Assembly: GCA_904398325.1 (NCBI GenBank)
Contig: CAJFPC010000049.1
Span: 1-60,892 of the forward strand
Direction: 5' to 3'
Source: Candidatus Neoruminococcus faecicola
Lineage (GTDB): Bacteria; Bacillota; Clostridia; Oscillospirales; Ruminococcaceae
DNA: 60,892 bases
Within the stretch, counting starts at the first letter, position 1. Each line of letters starts with the position of its first letter. Position numbers and translations under genes: made by a program. Shown here in pieces: positions 8,424 through 18,100 of the stretch. The notes beneath the pieces were generated by a model, which was not told the DNA's origin, ran no database searches, and was given only the letters and a program-made list of their open reading frames with translations.

Positions 8424-8917
8424 GGATGCTCACCTCCTCTTGGACGCCCCAGCACCAGCCGTTCCAGCCGGCGCTTGAGCTTAAAAAAGGGCATATCCTC
8501 CAGATACATCGGCTCCACCAGGATGGAGACAGCCCCAAATCGGTTGGCGCACCAGATATCGGTAAAAATCTGGTCGCCGATGAGGGCGATCTGCTCCGGC
8601 GGGAGCCGGTACCGCTGCGCCAGGCGCTTGAGGCCCCCTGTCAGCGGCTTGCCCGCCCGGGACTGGTGCCCCAATCCCAGCCGCGCCGCAAAGGGGGCAA
8701 CGCGCTCTTCTTTATTATTGGAGAGCACCGCCAGCTTGATGCCCGCCTGTTTCATCTTTGCCAGCCACTCCAGCACCCGGGCGTCCGGCTCCGGGTTGTC
8801 GTGGGTGGTCAGGGTGTTGTCCACATCCAGCGCGACCAGCCGGATATTCTGCCGGGCGAAAAAGCCGGGATCGATCCGGTCGATGCGCTCAAACTGAAAA
8901 TCGGGAACCAGCTTCAT
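8420..8917 (-). CDS. yqeG: YqeG-family HAD phosphatase
   Basis: This small HAD-superfamily (subclass IIIA) phosphatase has 165 residues. Motif I is ALDVDNTLTTHD near residue 30, with both catalytic aspartates. Motif II serine/threonine lies in VLSNNKEE, motif III lysine in AGKPLTGGLK, and the acidic motif IV in ALIGDQIFTDI. The physiological substrate of YqeG proteins is not established; homologues are usually near genes for ribosome assembly or shikimate metabolism. The start follows a GGGGG ribosome site. Its gene lies just after the rpsU terminator, so it may be expressed by read-through. Confidence 0.92.
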   Translation of the reverse strand: MKLVPDFQFERIDRIDPGFFARQNIRLVALDVDNTLTTHDNPEPDARVLEWLAKMKQAGIKLAVLSNNKEERVAPFAARLGLGHQSRAGKPLTGGLKRLAQRYRLPPEQIALIGDQIFTDIWCANRFGAVSILVEPMYLEDMPFFKLKRRLERLVLGRPRGGEHP

Positions 8918-8950
8918 CCTCTTCCCCCTCTCTGCAAAGCCCGGTAAAAC

Positions 8951-8978
8951 AAAAGGGCGGGCCAGCGGCGGCCCGTCC
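8951..8978 (-). terminator. Probable terminator after rpsU
   Basis: The arms 8955-8963 and 8970-8978 form a 9-bp GC-rich stem with one mismatch and a six-base loop. On the minus strand they are followed by CTTTTGTTTT. It lies about 20 nt past the rpsU stop codon. The mismatch and short U-run suggest partial read-through into yqeG. Confidence 0.7.
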
Positions 8979-8995
8979 TCTCCAAACGACTTGGT

Positions 8996-9172
8996 TTATT
9001 TGTATTTGCGCTTGCGAGCCGCTTCAGATTTCTTTTTGCGTCTGACAGACGGCTTCTCATAATGCTCTCTCTTTCTGACCTCAGCCAGAACGCCGGACTT
9101 GGCGCAAGATCTCTTGAATCTTCTCAGAGCACTTTCCAGAGATTCGTTGTCTTTAATTCTGATTTCTGCCAT
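8996..9172 (-). CDS. rpsU: 30S ribosomal protein S21
   Basis: S21 is a small basic protein of the 30S platform near the 3' end of 16S rRNA. The 58-residue product starts [20 protein letters not shown] and ends in an Arg/Lys-rich segment ([13 protein letters not shown]), the standard length for Firmicutes. The sequence is translated on the minus strand from ATG at 9172 to TAA at 8996, with a GGGAGG ribosome site eight bases upstream. It has a consensus promoter of its own and a hairpin after the stop, so it can be expressed independently of leuS upstream. Confidence 0.97.
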   Translation of the reverse strand: MAEIRIKDNESLESALRRFKRSCAKSGVLAEVRKREHYEKPSVRRKKKSEAARKRKYK

Positions 9173-9230
9173 TTCTTATTCCCTCCCCACGCCAAAGGCA
9201 GGAGTTTGTTCCAGTGGAACGATAAGTATA

Positions 9231-9259
9231 ATTATAGACCGGCCGGATGGTGTTGTCAA
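9231..9259 (-). promoter_or_regulatory. Perfect-consensus sigma-A promoter of rpsU
   Basis: Minus-strand TTGACA (9254-9259), exactly 17 nt, then TATAAT (9231-9236). Both hexamers match the consensus at every base. The -35 box lies 13 nt after the leuS stop codon and the -10 box about 58 nt before the rpsU ATG. Such a strong match suits a highly expressed ribosomal protein. Confidence 0.92.
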
Positions 9260-9272
9260 GCCTTTGCGGCGC

Positions 9273-11687
9273 TTATTTTGCAACAATGTTGACCAGCTTG
9301 CCGGGAACATAGATCTCCTTGACCAGCTGTTTGCCCTCCAGCAGAGGGGCAATCTCCGGGGCTGCTTTGGCTTTGCCGAGCACTTCTTCCTTGCCGGCGG
9401 CGGGGTCCACCATCAGGCGGGCCTTGATTTTGCCGCACACCTGCACGGCGATTTCCACCTGGGCATCCACGCACTTGGATTCGTCATAGGCCGGCCATTT
9501 CTGATCGGTGACCATGCCGCCGAAGTTCTGCTGCTGCCAGATTTCCTCGGTGATATGAGGCGCAAAGGGGTTGAGCAGCAGCAAAAGCACCTTGTACTGC
9601 TCCCGGCTGATGGCCCCGGCCTCGCCGATCTCATTGAGAAAGCTCATCATGGCGGCGATGGCGGTGTTGTATTTCATGGCCTCGATATCCAGGCTGACCT
9701 TTTTGATGGTCTTGTGCAGGCTGCTCTCCAGCGTTTTGGCCGCGGCTTCATCGTCGGTGACGAGATCCTGCAGCGCCCACACCCGGTCCAAAAAGCGCTT
9801 GCAGCCCTTGATGGAGGTCTGGCTCCAGGGGGCGCTCTTCTCAAAGTCGCCGATGAACATCTCATACAGGCGCATGGTGTCGGCGCCGTACTCGTTGACA
9901 ATATCGTCGGGGTTGACCACATTGCCGCGGGATTTGGACATCTTCTCGCCGTTCTCGCCCAAAATCATGCCGTGGCTGGTGCGCTTGGCATAGGGTTCCG
10001 GCGTAGGCACTACGCCGATGTCGTAGAGGAATTTATGCCAGAAGCGGGAGTAAAGCAGATGCAGGGTGGTATGCTCCATGCCGCCGTTGTACCAATCCAC
10101 CGGCAGCCAGTATTTGAGCGCCTCGGGGTCCGCCAGGGCCTTGTCGTTGTGCGGGTCGCAGTAGCGCAGGAAATACCAGGAGGAGCCCGCCCACTGAGGC
10201 ATGGTGTCCGTCTCCCGCTTGGCGGGGCCGCCGCACTTGGGGCAGGTGACGTTGACCCAGTCGGTCATAGCCGCCAGGGGGCTCTCGCCGTTCTCGGTGG
10301 GCTCGTAGGAATCCACCTCCGGCAGGCGCAGCGGCAGCTCGCTCTCGTCCAGAGGGACATAACCGCATTTGTCGCAGTGGATGATGGGGATGGGCTCGCC
10401 CCAATACCGCTGGCGGGAAAAGACCCAGTCCCGCAGCTTGTAGTTGACCTTCGGCTCGCCCTTGCCGGTCTCTTTGAGCCAATCGATGATTTTTTTCTTG
10501 GCCTCGTCCACCGTCAGCCCATCCAGGAAGCCGGAATTGACCATCACACCGGTGGCACAGTCGGTGAAGGCCTCCTTTTCCACATCGCCGCCCTTGACCA
10601 CCTCGATGATGGGCAGGCCGAACACCTTGGCAAACTCCCAGTCGCGGGTGTCGTGGGCCGGGACCGCCATAATGGCGCCGGTGCCGTAGCTCATGAGCAC
10701 ATAGTCAGAAACAAAGATGGGGATTTCCCGGCCGTTGACCGGGTTGATGGCGGTGACGCCCTCCAGCCGGACGCCGGTTTTATCCTTGGCCACCTCGGTG
10801 CGCTCAAAGTCGGATTTGCGGGCCGCCTCCTGCTGGTAGGCGCGCACTGCCTGCATATTGGCGATACGGGAGGCCCATTTTTCCAGATAGGGGTGCTCGG
10901 GGGAAATGACCATATAGGTGGCGCCGAACAGGGTATCCGGCCGGGTGGTGTAGATTTCCAGCACGTCGCCGGCAGAGGTCTCAAACCGCACCTGGGCACC
11001 GGTGGAGCGGCCGATCCAGTTGATCTGGGAGGTCTTGACCCGGTCGATGTAGTTGACGCTGCCCAGATCGTCGATCAGCCGCTGGGCATACTCGGTGATC
11101 TTCAGCATCCACTGGCTTTTGACCTTGCGGACCACTTCGCCGCCGCAGCGCTCGCACACGCCGCCGACCACTTCTTCGTTGGCCAGCACCACCTTGCAGC
11201 TGGTGCACCAGTTGACGGCCATCTCTTTTTTATAGGCGAGGCCGTGCCGGAACAGCTGCAGGAAAATCCACTGGGTCCATTTATAATAGTTGGGGTCGGT
11301 GGTATTGATCTCCCGGTTCCAATCGAAAGAAAGGCCCAGGGCTTTGAGCTGTGCCTTGAAATGCGCCACATTATCCCGGGTGACAATCTCGGGATGGATG
11401 TGGTTTTTGATGGCGTAGTTTTCCGTCGGCAGGCCGAATGCATCCCACCCCATGGGATAAAGCACATTATACCCTTCCAGGCGGCGCTTGCGGGCGACAA
11501 TATCCAGCGCGGTATAAGAGCGCGGATGCCCCACATGCAGCCCCTGGCCGGAAGGATAGGGGAATTCCACCAGGGCGTAATATTTGGGCCTGGTATAATC
11601 GTTGGAAGCGGCAAAGACGTTCTTCTCTTCCCAGATTTTCTGCCACTTCGCTTCCACAGCTTTAAAATCGTACTTCAAAGTTGACAC
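9273..11687 (-). CDS. leuS: Leucyl-tRNA synthetase
   Basis: LeuRS is the class I synthetase charging tRNA-Leu in the cytosol, 804 residues, the normal bacterial length. The HIGH-type motif reads [13 protein letters not shown] at about 50-62 and the KMSKS motif [10 protein letters not shown] in the second half. Zinc-type cysteine pairs (CTSC...CERCG, and CDKCG, CPKCGG) and a CP1 editing domain in the middle are visible. The longest start is GTG at 11687; a TTG three codons later (11678) would give the typical MKYDFKAVE beginning and is a fair alternative. It is the last gene of the superoperon, 42 nt after rsfS, with no T-box in that gap. Confidence 0.98.
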   Translation of the reverse strand: MSTLKYDFKAVEAKWQKIWEEKNVFAASNDYTRPKYYALVEFPYPSGQGLHVGHPRSYTALDIVARKRRLEGYNVLYPMGWDAFGLPTENYAIKNHIHPEIVTRDNVAHFKAQLKALGLSFDWNREINTTDPNYYKWTQWIFLQLFRHGLAYKKEMAVNWCTSCKVVLANEEVVGGVCERCGGEVVRKVKSQWMLKITEYAQRLIDDLGSVNYIDRVKTSQINWIGRSTGAQVRFETSAGDVLEIYTTRPDTLFGATYMVISPEHPYLEKWASRIANMQAVRAYQQEAARKSDFERTEVAKDKTGVRLEGVTAINPVNGREIPIFVSDYVLMSYGTGAIMAVPAHDTRDWEFAKVFGLPIIEVVKGGDVEKEAFTDCATGVMVNSGFLDGLTVDEAKKKIIDWLKETGKGEPKVNYKLRDWVFSRQRYWGEPIPIIHCDKCGYVPLDESELPLRLPEVDSYEPTENGESPLAAMTDWVNVTCPKCGGPAKRETDTMPQWAGSSWYFLRYCDPHNDKALADPEALKYWLPVDWYNGGMEHTTLHLLYSRFWHKFLYDIGVVPTPEPYAKRTSHGMILGENGEKMSKSRGNVVNPDDIVNEYGADTMRLYEMFIGDFEKSAPWSQTSIKGCKRFLDRVWALQDLVTDDEAAAKTLESSLHKTIKKVSLDIEAMKYNTAIAAMMSFLNEIGEAGAISREQYKVLLLLLNPFAPHITEEIWQQQNFGGMVTDQKWPAYDESKCVDAQVEIAVQVCGKIKARLMVDPAAGKEEVLGKAKAAPEIAPLLEGKQLVKEIYVPGKLVNIVAK

Positions 11688-11729
11688 CCTCTCCCCGCCC
11701 GGCGGGCGGAATTGTGAATCTGTGAACCG

Positions 11730-12089
11730 TTAATCTTCGGTGAGAATGCCCTCGAGATTGACTCTCGGCGCATCGGCCCACAGGCGTTCCAGGCTGTAAA
11801 ACTCCCTGGTTTCCTTATAAAAGATGTGCACGATCACATCATAATAGTCAAGCAAAATCCACTGAGCGCTCTGATAGCCTTCCCGCCGGCGGGGCTCATA
11901 CCCCAGCTTGGAAAGCTGCTCCTCCACCTCGTCGGCCAATGCCTTGACCTGGGTGGTGCTGCCCGCGCTGGCGATCACGAAATAATCGCCGATGGTAGTC
12001 AGGTCCTTGATTTCCAGCGCCAGGATGTCCGCCGCCTTTTTGCGGTCCAACAGCTTGGCTACCTCACAGGCCAGCTCTAAACTTGTCAT
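11730..12089 (-). CDS. rsfS: Ribosomal silencing factor RsfS
   Basis: RsfS (YbeB/Iojap) binds protein L14 on the 50S subunit and blocks subunit joining when nutrients are scarce. The 119 residues show the family segments LDRKKAADILALEIKDLT, GDYFVIASAGSTTQVKALAD, and WILLDYYDVIVHIF followed by EFYSLERLW. An AAGGAGGG ribosome site precedes ATG 12089, and the gene overlaps the end of yqeK by four bases. The yqeK-rsfS-leuS arrangement after nadD is common in Firmicutes. Confidence 0.96.
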   Translation of the reverse strand: MTSLELACEVAKLLDRKKAADILALEIKDLTTIGDYFVIASAGSTTQVKALADEVEEQLSKLGYEPRRREGYQSAQWILLDYYDVIVHIFYKETREFYSLERLWADAPRVNLEGILTED

Positions 12090-12673
12090 ACCCTTCCCTC
12101 CTTTTTGTGGGATGCAGCCGGGCAGTAGCGGTTATACGCCTGCCAGGTATCGCGGATTAAGGGCCTGCCCTTGTGGGAAAGCTCCTCCATATTGGCGCGG
12201 ATGGATTCAAAAAAAGCCTGCTCCAGATCCTCAAAGGCCAGCCGGCGCAGCTCTTCCACGCCGGGATAATCCCGCTCCGCGCTGACGGCATCCGCCAGAA
12301 AAACCACCAGGTCCAGCGGGGTCATATCCGCCCGGCCGGTGGTATGATAGCACACCGCGTCCAAAATCTCCCGGTCGGTGATGCCGATGCCGGCGGCAAA
12401 TTCCGCCGCCGCAAAGCCGTGCCAGACCTTGGGGCTGGCAAGCTGCTGATCGTCAAAAATTATACCAAACTTCTCCGCCCTTTGCAACTGGGTTTCCGGC
12501 GGCTCCTCCTTGCAGATGTCATGCAGCAGAGCGGCGATGCGGGCCTTTTGCTCCTCCACGCCGTGGCGCCGGGCCAGCTGCACCGCCATATCCGCCACGT
12601 TGCAGGTGTGCTCCAGCCGTTTTTTGCCCAGGCGCTGCCGGGCCAGATGAAGAATCTCCTCGGGTGAGATCAT
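12086..12673 (-). CDS. yqeK: HD-domain Ap4A hydrolase YqeK
   Basis: This 195-residue HD-superfamily hydrolase is of the YqeK family, whose members cleave diadenosine tetraphosphate symmetrically to two ADP. The metal-binding residues lie in EHTCNVADMA (His), ALLHDICKE (His-Asp) and KVWHGFAAAEF (His), with a further region at YHTTGRADM. It overlaps nadD upstream and rsfS downstream by four bases each, which suggests coupled translation. It is commonly linked to nadD in Firmicutes. Confidence 0.94.
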   Translation of the reverse strand: MISPEEILHLARQRLGKKRLEHTCNVADMAVQLARRHGVEEQKARIAALLHDICKEEPPETQLQRAEKFGIIFDDQQLASPKVWHGFAAAEFAAGIGITDREILDAVCYHTTGRADMTPLDLVVFLADAVSAERDYPGVEELRRLAFEDLEQAFFESIRANMEELSHKGRPLIRDTWQAYNRYCPAASHKKEGRV

Positions 12674-13284
12674 TCTCTTTCTCCTTTCTCATAAAGCCGG
12701 CGGCGGCGCAGATATTCCTCCACCGGCGCGGGCACCAGGCCGGTGACCGGCTGCCCTGACCGGATGCGGCTGCGCACCAGGGTGGAGGAAATTTCCACCG
12801 GCGGGGCGTTCACCAGCCGCCAGCGGCAGCCCAGCCGCTCCAGCCGGCCGCCGAAGGCCTGCAGGCGGGCATACTCCCCCTGGCTGCGGGCAGCGGTGCA
12901 GACCGTGGCCAGCCGGAAGATCTCCTCCGGATGCTGCCAGGTATCCAGCGTCAGGAACATATCGCTGCCCACCAGCAGGAAGAATTCCTCCCCCGGGCGC
13001 TGCTCCTTCAAGGTGCGCAGAGTCTGCCAGGTGTAGCTGACCCGGGCGGCGTCACATTCCAGCCGGCACAACGAGAGATACTCCCGCTGCCCGGCCGCCA
13101 GCCGGCACATCTCCGCCCGGTCGGCCGCCGGGGCCAGGTCGGGGCAGGATTTGTGGGGCGGCAGATAAACCGGCACCAACAGGATCTCCTGCAGGGCCAG
13201 CTCGCTGGCATAAAGATCCGCCAGATGCAGGTGCCCGTTGTGAATGGGATTAAAGCTGCCGCCGAAAATACCGATCCGCTTCAT
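12670..13284 (-). CDS. nadD: Nicotinate-nucleotide adenylyltransferase
   Basis: NadD adenylates nicotinate mononucleotide to deamido-NAD+, a late step in NAD synthesis. The 204 residues start MKRIGIFGGSFNPIHNGHL, with the GGSFxPxHxGH nucleotidyltransferase signature, and carry the second family motif ISSTLVRSRI near residue 165. It lies five bases after yhbY and overlaps yqeK at its stop codon. Length is usual for the family. Confidence 0.97.
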   Translation of the reverse strand: MKRIGIFGGSFNPIHNGHLHLADLYASELALQEILLVPVYLPPHKSCPDLAPAADRAEMCRLAAGQREYLSLCRLECDAARVSYTWQTLRTLKEQRPGEEFFLLVGSDMFLTLDTWQHPEEIFRLATVCTAARSQGEYARLQAFGGRLERLGCRWRLVNAPPVEISSTLVRSRIRSGQPVTGLVPAPVEEYLRRRRLYEKGERE

Positions 13285-13288
13285 GCCG

Positions 13289-13576
13289 TCATCTCAGCTG
13301 GATCTGCGGGTTTTTGGGGTTGCGGCGGTATAAGACGAACCGCCGGCCGATCACCTGCACCTCTTCGGCGCCCAGAGCCTGGGCCAGCGCGCGGCAGGCC
13401 TCCCGGGCGGTGAGGGGGCAGTTTTCCTGCACGGACATTTTAATCAGTTCCCGGGCGGTCAGGGCGTCATCCACCTGGCGGAGCAGCTGCTCCCCGATGC
13501 CCGCCTTGCCCACCTGCAAAATTGCTTCCATCTGGTTGGCCATGCCCCGCAGGGCTGCTCTCTGTTTTGAAGTCAT
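13289..13576 (-). CDS. yhbY: YhbY-family RNA-binding protein
   Basis: This small CRM-domain RNA-binding protein associates with pre-50S ribosomal particles in other bacteria. The chosen start at 13576 (MTSKQRAALRGMANQM) gives 95 residues, the usual size, and has AAGGAG seven bases upstream. A frame extension of 12 codons overlaps rdgB and is rejected. The conserved LQVGKAGIGEQLLRQVDDAL segment carries the GxxG-type loop, followed by the REACRALAQALGA helix and QVIGRRFVLYR. Confidence 0.94.
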   Translation of the reverse strand: MTSKQRAALRGMANQMEAILQVGKAGIGEQLLRQVDDALTARELIKMSVQENCPLTAREACRALAQALGAEEVQVIGRRFVLYRRNPKNPQIQLR

Positions 13577-13587
13577 AGCGTTCTCCT

Positions 13588-14187
13588 TTATCGCTGGCCC
13601 AGCTCCTCCCAAAGCAGCCGCTGCATTTTGCGCAGCGATTTGCCCCGGTGGCTGTGCCGGTCCTTCTCTTCATCCGACAGGCTGGCAAAGCTTTTGCCTG
13701 TCTCTTTTTCCACAAAAATCGGGTCGTAGCCGAAGCCGTGGGCGCCCTCGATCTTTTCCCCCACATAGCCCTCGCAGCTTTCCACCGCGCACAGCTCCCG
13801 GCCCGGCCCCAGCACGCACACCAGGGCGCAAACAAACCGCGCGCTGCGCTCTTCGCCGGTTTTGCCCTGCATCAAATCCAGGATTTTCTGCATTTTTACA
13901 GGATAGGGGGTATCCTCCCCCTCAAACCGGGCGGAATAGACCCCGGGGGCGCCGCCCAGCGCGTCGATGCAGAGCCCGGAATCATCCGCCAGGGTGGGCA
14001 TGCCGCTGGCGGAAAAATAAGCCTCAGCCTTCAGGCGGGCGTTGCCCTCGAAGGTACCGGCGGTTTCTTCCACCTCCACCGCAAGGCCCAGCTCTTTCGG
14101 CGATAGGACCTGAATGCCCAGCGGCTCCAGAATGCGGTGGAATTCCTTCAGCTTGCCGGGGTTGGAGGTTGCGGCCAAAAATTTCAC
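13588..14187 (-). CDS. rdgB: XTP/dITP diphosphatase (RdgB/HAM1)
   Basis: This enzyme hydrolyses non-canonical purine triphosphates (dITP, XTP, ITP) to monophosphates, cleaning the nucleotide pool. The 199 residues include the substrate-binding start FLAATSNPGKLKEFHRIL, the catalytic LADDSGLCIDALGGAPGVYS near 65-85, and GFGYDPIFVEKETGKSFASL toward the C-terminus. It begins with GTG and overlaps the ftsY stop by four bases (GTGA). Length matches the family. Confidence 0.96.
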   Translation of the reverse strand: MKFLAATSNPGKLKEFHRILEPLGIQVLSPKELGLAVEVEETAGTFEGNARLKAEAYFSASGMPTLADDSGLCIDALGGAPGVYSARFEGEDTPYPVKMQKILDLMQGKTGEERSARFVCALVCVLGPGRELCAVESCEGYVGEKIEGAHGFGYDPIFVEKETGKSFASLSDEEKDRHSHRGKSLRKMQRLLWEELGQR

Positions 14188-15104
14188 GTCTCTTCCCCCT
14201 TTGCAAACAGCCCCTCGGCAAAGGCCTTGGGGTCAAAGGGCTGCAGGTCGTCCACCTGCTCGCCCACCCCCACAAATTTGATGGGGATGCCCAGCTCCTC
14301 TTTGATGCCGATGACCACGCCGCCCCGGGCGGTGCCGTCCAGCTTGGTGAGCACCAGTCCGGTGAGGCCTGCCGCCTCTTTAAACTGCTTGGCCTGGTTG
14401 AGGGCGTTCTGGCCGGTGGTGGCGTCCAGCACCAGAAGGGTCTCCTTATCCGCGTCCGGCAGCTCCCGGTCGATGACCCGGCGGATCTTGGCCAGCTCAT
14501 CCATCAGGTTTTTCTTGGTGTGCAGGCGTCCGGCGGTGTCGCAGATGATCACATCCACCCCTCTGGCCTTGCCGGCGGCAATGGCGTCGTAGACCACCGC
14601 CGCCGGGTCGGAGCCCTCGGTGTGCCTTACCATCTCGGCACCGGCGCGCTCGGCCCAGATGCCCAGCTGATCGATGGCCGCCGCGCGGAAGGTATCCGCC
14701 GCGGCCAGCAGCACCCGCTTGCCCTGGCCGGAAAGATAAGCGGCCAGCTTGCCGATGGTGGTGGTTTTGCCCACGCCGTTGACCCCGATCACCAGGATCA
14801 CCGACGGCTGGGTGCCCAGGTGCAGGCTGTCATCCCCCTCCAGCATGCCGGCGATGACCTCCTTGAGCTCTTCCTCGATGGCGGCCGGATCGGTGATGCC
14901 CTGCTCCTTTACCCGCTGGCGCAGGTGCTCGCAGATGGCACCGGCGGTGTGCACCCCCACGTCGGACATGATGAGGACCTCTTCCAGCCCTTCAAAAAAA
15001 TCTTCATCTATTTTGGTAAAGGCTCGGGTGATCTGCTGGATCTGCCGCTGGAAGTTATCCCGGGTCTTGCGCAGGCCCTCGCCGATTTTTCCAAATAAGC
15101 CCAT
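14184..15104 (-). CDS. ftsY: Signal recognition particle receptor FtsY
   Basis: FtsY is the SRP receptor GTPase that delivers ribosome-nascent-chain complexes to the membrane translocon. The product has 306 residues with a short N-terminal helix and the NG domain. GTPase motifs seen are G1 GVNGVGKTTTIGKLA, G3 DTAGRLHTK and G4 TKLDGTARGG, with DTFRAAAIDQL between them. The acidic A domain of some FtsY proteins is absent, which is normal for Firmicutes. ATG 15104 has AAGGAGG nine bases upstream. A TTG two codons earlier is too near that site. It follows smc by 15 nt. Confidence 0.97.
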   Translation of the reverse strand: MGLFGKIGEGLRKTRDNFQRQIQQITRAFTKIDEDFFEGLEEVLIMSDVGVHTAGAICEHLRQRVKEQGITDPAAIEEELKEVIAGMLEGDDSLHLGTQPSVILVIGVNGVGKTTTIGKLAAYLSGQGKRVLLAAADTFRAAAIDQLGIWAERAGAEMVRHTEGSDPAAVVYDAIAAGKARGVDVIICDTAGRLHTKKNLMDELAKIRRVIDRELPDADKETLLVLDATTGQNALNQAKQFKEAAGLTGLVLTKLDGTARGGVVIGIKEELGIPIKFVGVGEQVDDLQPFDPKAFAEGLFAKGEET

Positions 15105-15119
15105 GTACAAATTCCTCCT

Positions 15120-18100
15120 TTATGATTGCAGCCCCAGCTGCCGCTCCACCTGGGCGACGTCCAGCTCCAGCAGCTTGGAGACGCCCTCCTTCTGCATGGT
15201 GACGCCGTAGAGCACGTCCGCCTCCTCCATGGTGCCCCGGCGGTGGGTGATGGCAATAAACTGCGTCTGCCCGCACAGTTTGCGCAGATAATGGGCAAAC
15301 CGGCTGACATTCACCTCGTCCAGCGCCGCCTCAATCTCGTCCAGCAGCACAAAAGGCGCCGGATTCACCTTCAAAATGGCAAAATAAATGGCGATGGCCA
15401 CAAAGGCCTGCTCCCCGCCGGAAAGCAGGGAAAGGTTCTTGATGATCTTGCCGGGGGGCGCCACCTGGATTTCGATGCCGCTTTCCAGTACGTTTTCCGG
15501 GTCGCTCAGGGAAAGGGCAGCCCGCCCGCCGCCGAACAGCTCTACGAAAATTTCCGAGAAATTTTCGGCAATCCTGGAAAACTTCTCGGTGAAAATGGTT
15601 TTCATCTCCCCGGTCAGCTGGCCGATGAGGCCGGTGAGTTTCTGGCGGGAATGCTCCGCATCCTCCATCTGGGCCTTCATGAATTCATAGCGCTCGCTCA
15701 GCTGGCGGTATTCCTCAATGGCGCCCACATTGACGTCGCCCAGGGCCTTGATGCTGTTTTTCAGCTGGGCCAGCTGCTTCTGGGCGGCGGAGCGGTCCTC
15801 CAGCGGCTGGGCGATGGCAGCAGCTTCGCTGCGGGTGAGCTCGTATTCATCCCACAGCCGAGCGATGATGCCGTCATATTCCGCCTGCATGGTGCTTTTG
15901 CGCTCCTCCATGCGGGCCAAATCGCGGGAGAGGGCCTCCCGCTGCCCGGCCAGCTCCTTTTCCTGCCGGCGCTGGGCGGTGACCGCCTCCTCCATGCCGC
16001 TGCGGGCCTGGAGCAGCTGCTCCACCCGGGCGGAAAGAGCGGCGTTCTCCTCTCCCAGCAGCTGCTGCCGCTGGGAAAGATGTTCCATCTGCCGCCGGTG
16101 CTCCTCAATCTGCTCCTGCAGCTGCTGCTGCCGCTGGGCAGCCTGCTGGCGCTGCCGGTCGGCATCCTCCAGCGTCTGCCGCAGCGAGGAAAGCTGAAGC
16201 TGTGCGGCTTCCCAATCCTTGTGCAGGGTCAAAAGCTCCATCTGGCAGGCGGTCTGCTCCCCGCTTTTATCAGAAATCTGCTGCGCCAGCGCTTCCAGGG
16301 CCTGGCGGCAGCGGCTGTCCTGCTCCTCCAGCTGGTCCAATTCTCCGGCCAGCTTCCCGGCCAGCTGGCCGCTGGTCAGCTGCTCGGCCTCCAGCTGGGC
16401 GATGCGCTCATCCATCTGCCGGAACTGCTCTTCCAGCTGACGGCCGCGCGCCTGGGCCTCCTCATAGGCCTGGCGGCAGCGGCGCATCTCGCCTTCCAGG
16501 CGGATACCTTCCTCCTTCGCGGTGCGCAGCTCCGCTTCGGCACCCTGCAGCATCGCCTGGGCTTCGCCTGCCTGCGCCTCGGCCTGATCCGCCTGCCGGC
16601 GGGCCTGCTCCAGGCTCTCCTCCAGGCGCTGGGCCTCCTGCTGCAGGCGGGCGATCTCACCGGCGCGGCCCAGCATGGCGCCGCCCTTGGTAAGGTAGCC
16701 GCCGGTCATGGAGCCGCCGGCGTTGACCAGCTGGCCATCCAGCGTCACCACCCGGAACCGGTAGCCGAAGCGTTTGGCGATGGCGACCGCGTCATCCAAC
16801 GTCTGGGCCACGGCCACCCGTCCCAACAGGGAAAGGATCACCCCGTCATACGGCGCTTCATACCGGATCAAATCACAGGCCAGCCCCACAAAGCCGGCGC
16901 AGTCCCCCAGGCCGCGCTCCTCCAGGCGGCGGCCCTTGACCGCCGTCATGGGCAGAAAGGTCGCCCGGCCGCTTTTGGCGTTTTTGAGCAGGGCGATGGC
17001 CCGCTTGGCGGCGGTCTCATCCTCCACCACAATATGCTGCATGGAGCCGCCCAGGGCCGTTTCCACCGCCAGGGCATAGGCCTCGTCCACACTGATCAGC
17101 TGAGAGACCGCCCCGCGCACGCCGCCCAGCTCCCCGCGCTGGGCCGCCTTCATTACAAATTTCACGCTGCCGTGATAGCCCTCCAGGCTGCGCTCCATCT
17201 CCTGCAAAAGCCGGATGCGGGTGGCAAGATCCTGCCGGGCCCGCTGGAGCTTTTCCAGCTGGGCGCGGCTCTCCTGCGCCTTTTGGGTGCGGCTCTCGCA
17301 GCGCAGCCGGTAGCCCTCCCCGCTGTTCTGCAGCGAGGCCTGGGTCTCGGCGTTTTCCCTGGCCAGGCGCTGGTATTGTTCCAGCTCCTGCCGGGCGGCC
17401 TCCACCGCAGAGGACTGCCCCTGGTTCTGAGCCTTGGCGGCTTCCAGCCGGCGGGCGGTCTCCTCCAGCAGCGTGCGGGAGGCGGCGTCGCTCACCTTGG
17501 CCTCCTCCAGCGCCTGGGTCAGCGCCTGCCGGCGCTGCGATGCGGCGCCGGAAAGTTCCTGCTGTTCCCCGCGCTGCCGCTCCAAAGCGGCCAGCTCCTC
17601 CGTCAGGGCGGCCAGGCGGGCTTCTCCGTCAGCCGCCTGCCGGGCCAGGCCTTCGGCCTGCTCCTGCTGCCGGGCGGCGGCCTCCTCCTGCTCCCCACGG
17701 GAAAGGGCCGCCTGGGAAAGCTCCTCCCCCAGTGATTCCAGCGCCCTGGTCTGATGGTCGATATCGTTCTGCTGCACAGCCAGCGCCGCCCGGTTCTGGG
17801 AGATTTCCTCCTCATTCTCCCGGATGCGGCTGCGGGCCTGCTCCACCTGCACCAGCATCTGCTGCATGGCGGAATACTGCTCCTCAATCTGGGCGGTCAG
17901 CTGCTCGATGCTGCCCTGCACCTCGTCATAATGCCCGCGGGAAAGGAGCAGCCGGTCATCCTGCTCCTGCAAAAGCCGGCCGGAGGCCTCCAGGGTATCC
18001 ATCCAGAGAGAGATCTCCAGCCGCTTTTTTTCCTCCGCCAGGGCCAGGTAACGCTTTGCCGTCTCGCTCTGGCGGCGCAGCGGGCCCACCCGGGCCTCCA

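Noticed and set aside
9099..11684. A plus-strand open frame of about 860 codons antisense to leuS
   Set aside because: The opposite strand encodes a complete leucyl-tRNA synthetase with HIGH and KMSKS motifs. The antisense product is His/Gly/Leu-rich with no family likeness, a side effect of GC-rich codon use.
15126..17735. A plus-strand open frame of about 870 codons antisense to smc
   Set aside because: The minus strand is a full-length SMC. The antisense frame is a Leu/Gln/Gly-rich mirror of the coiled coil.
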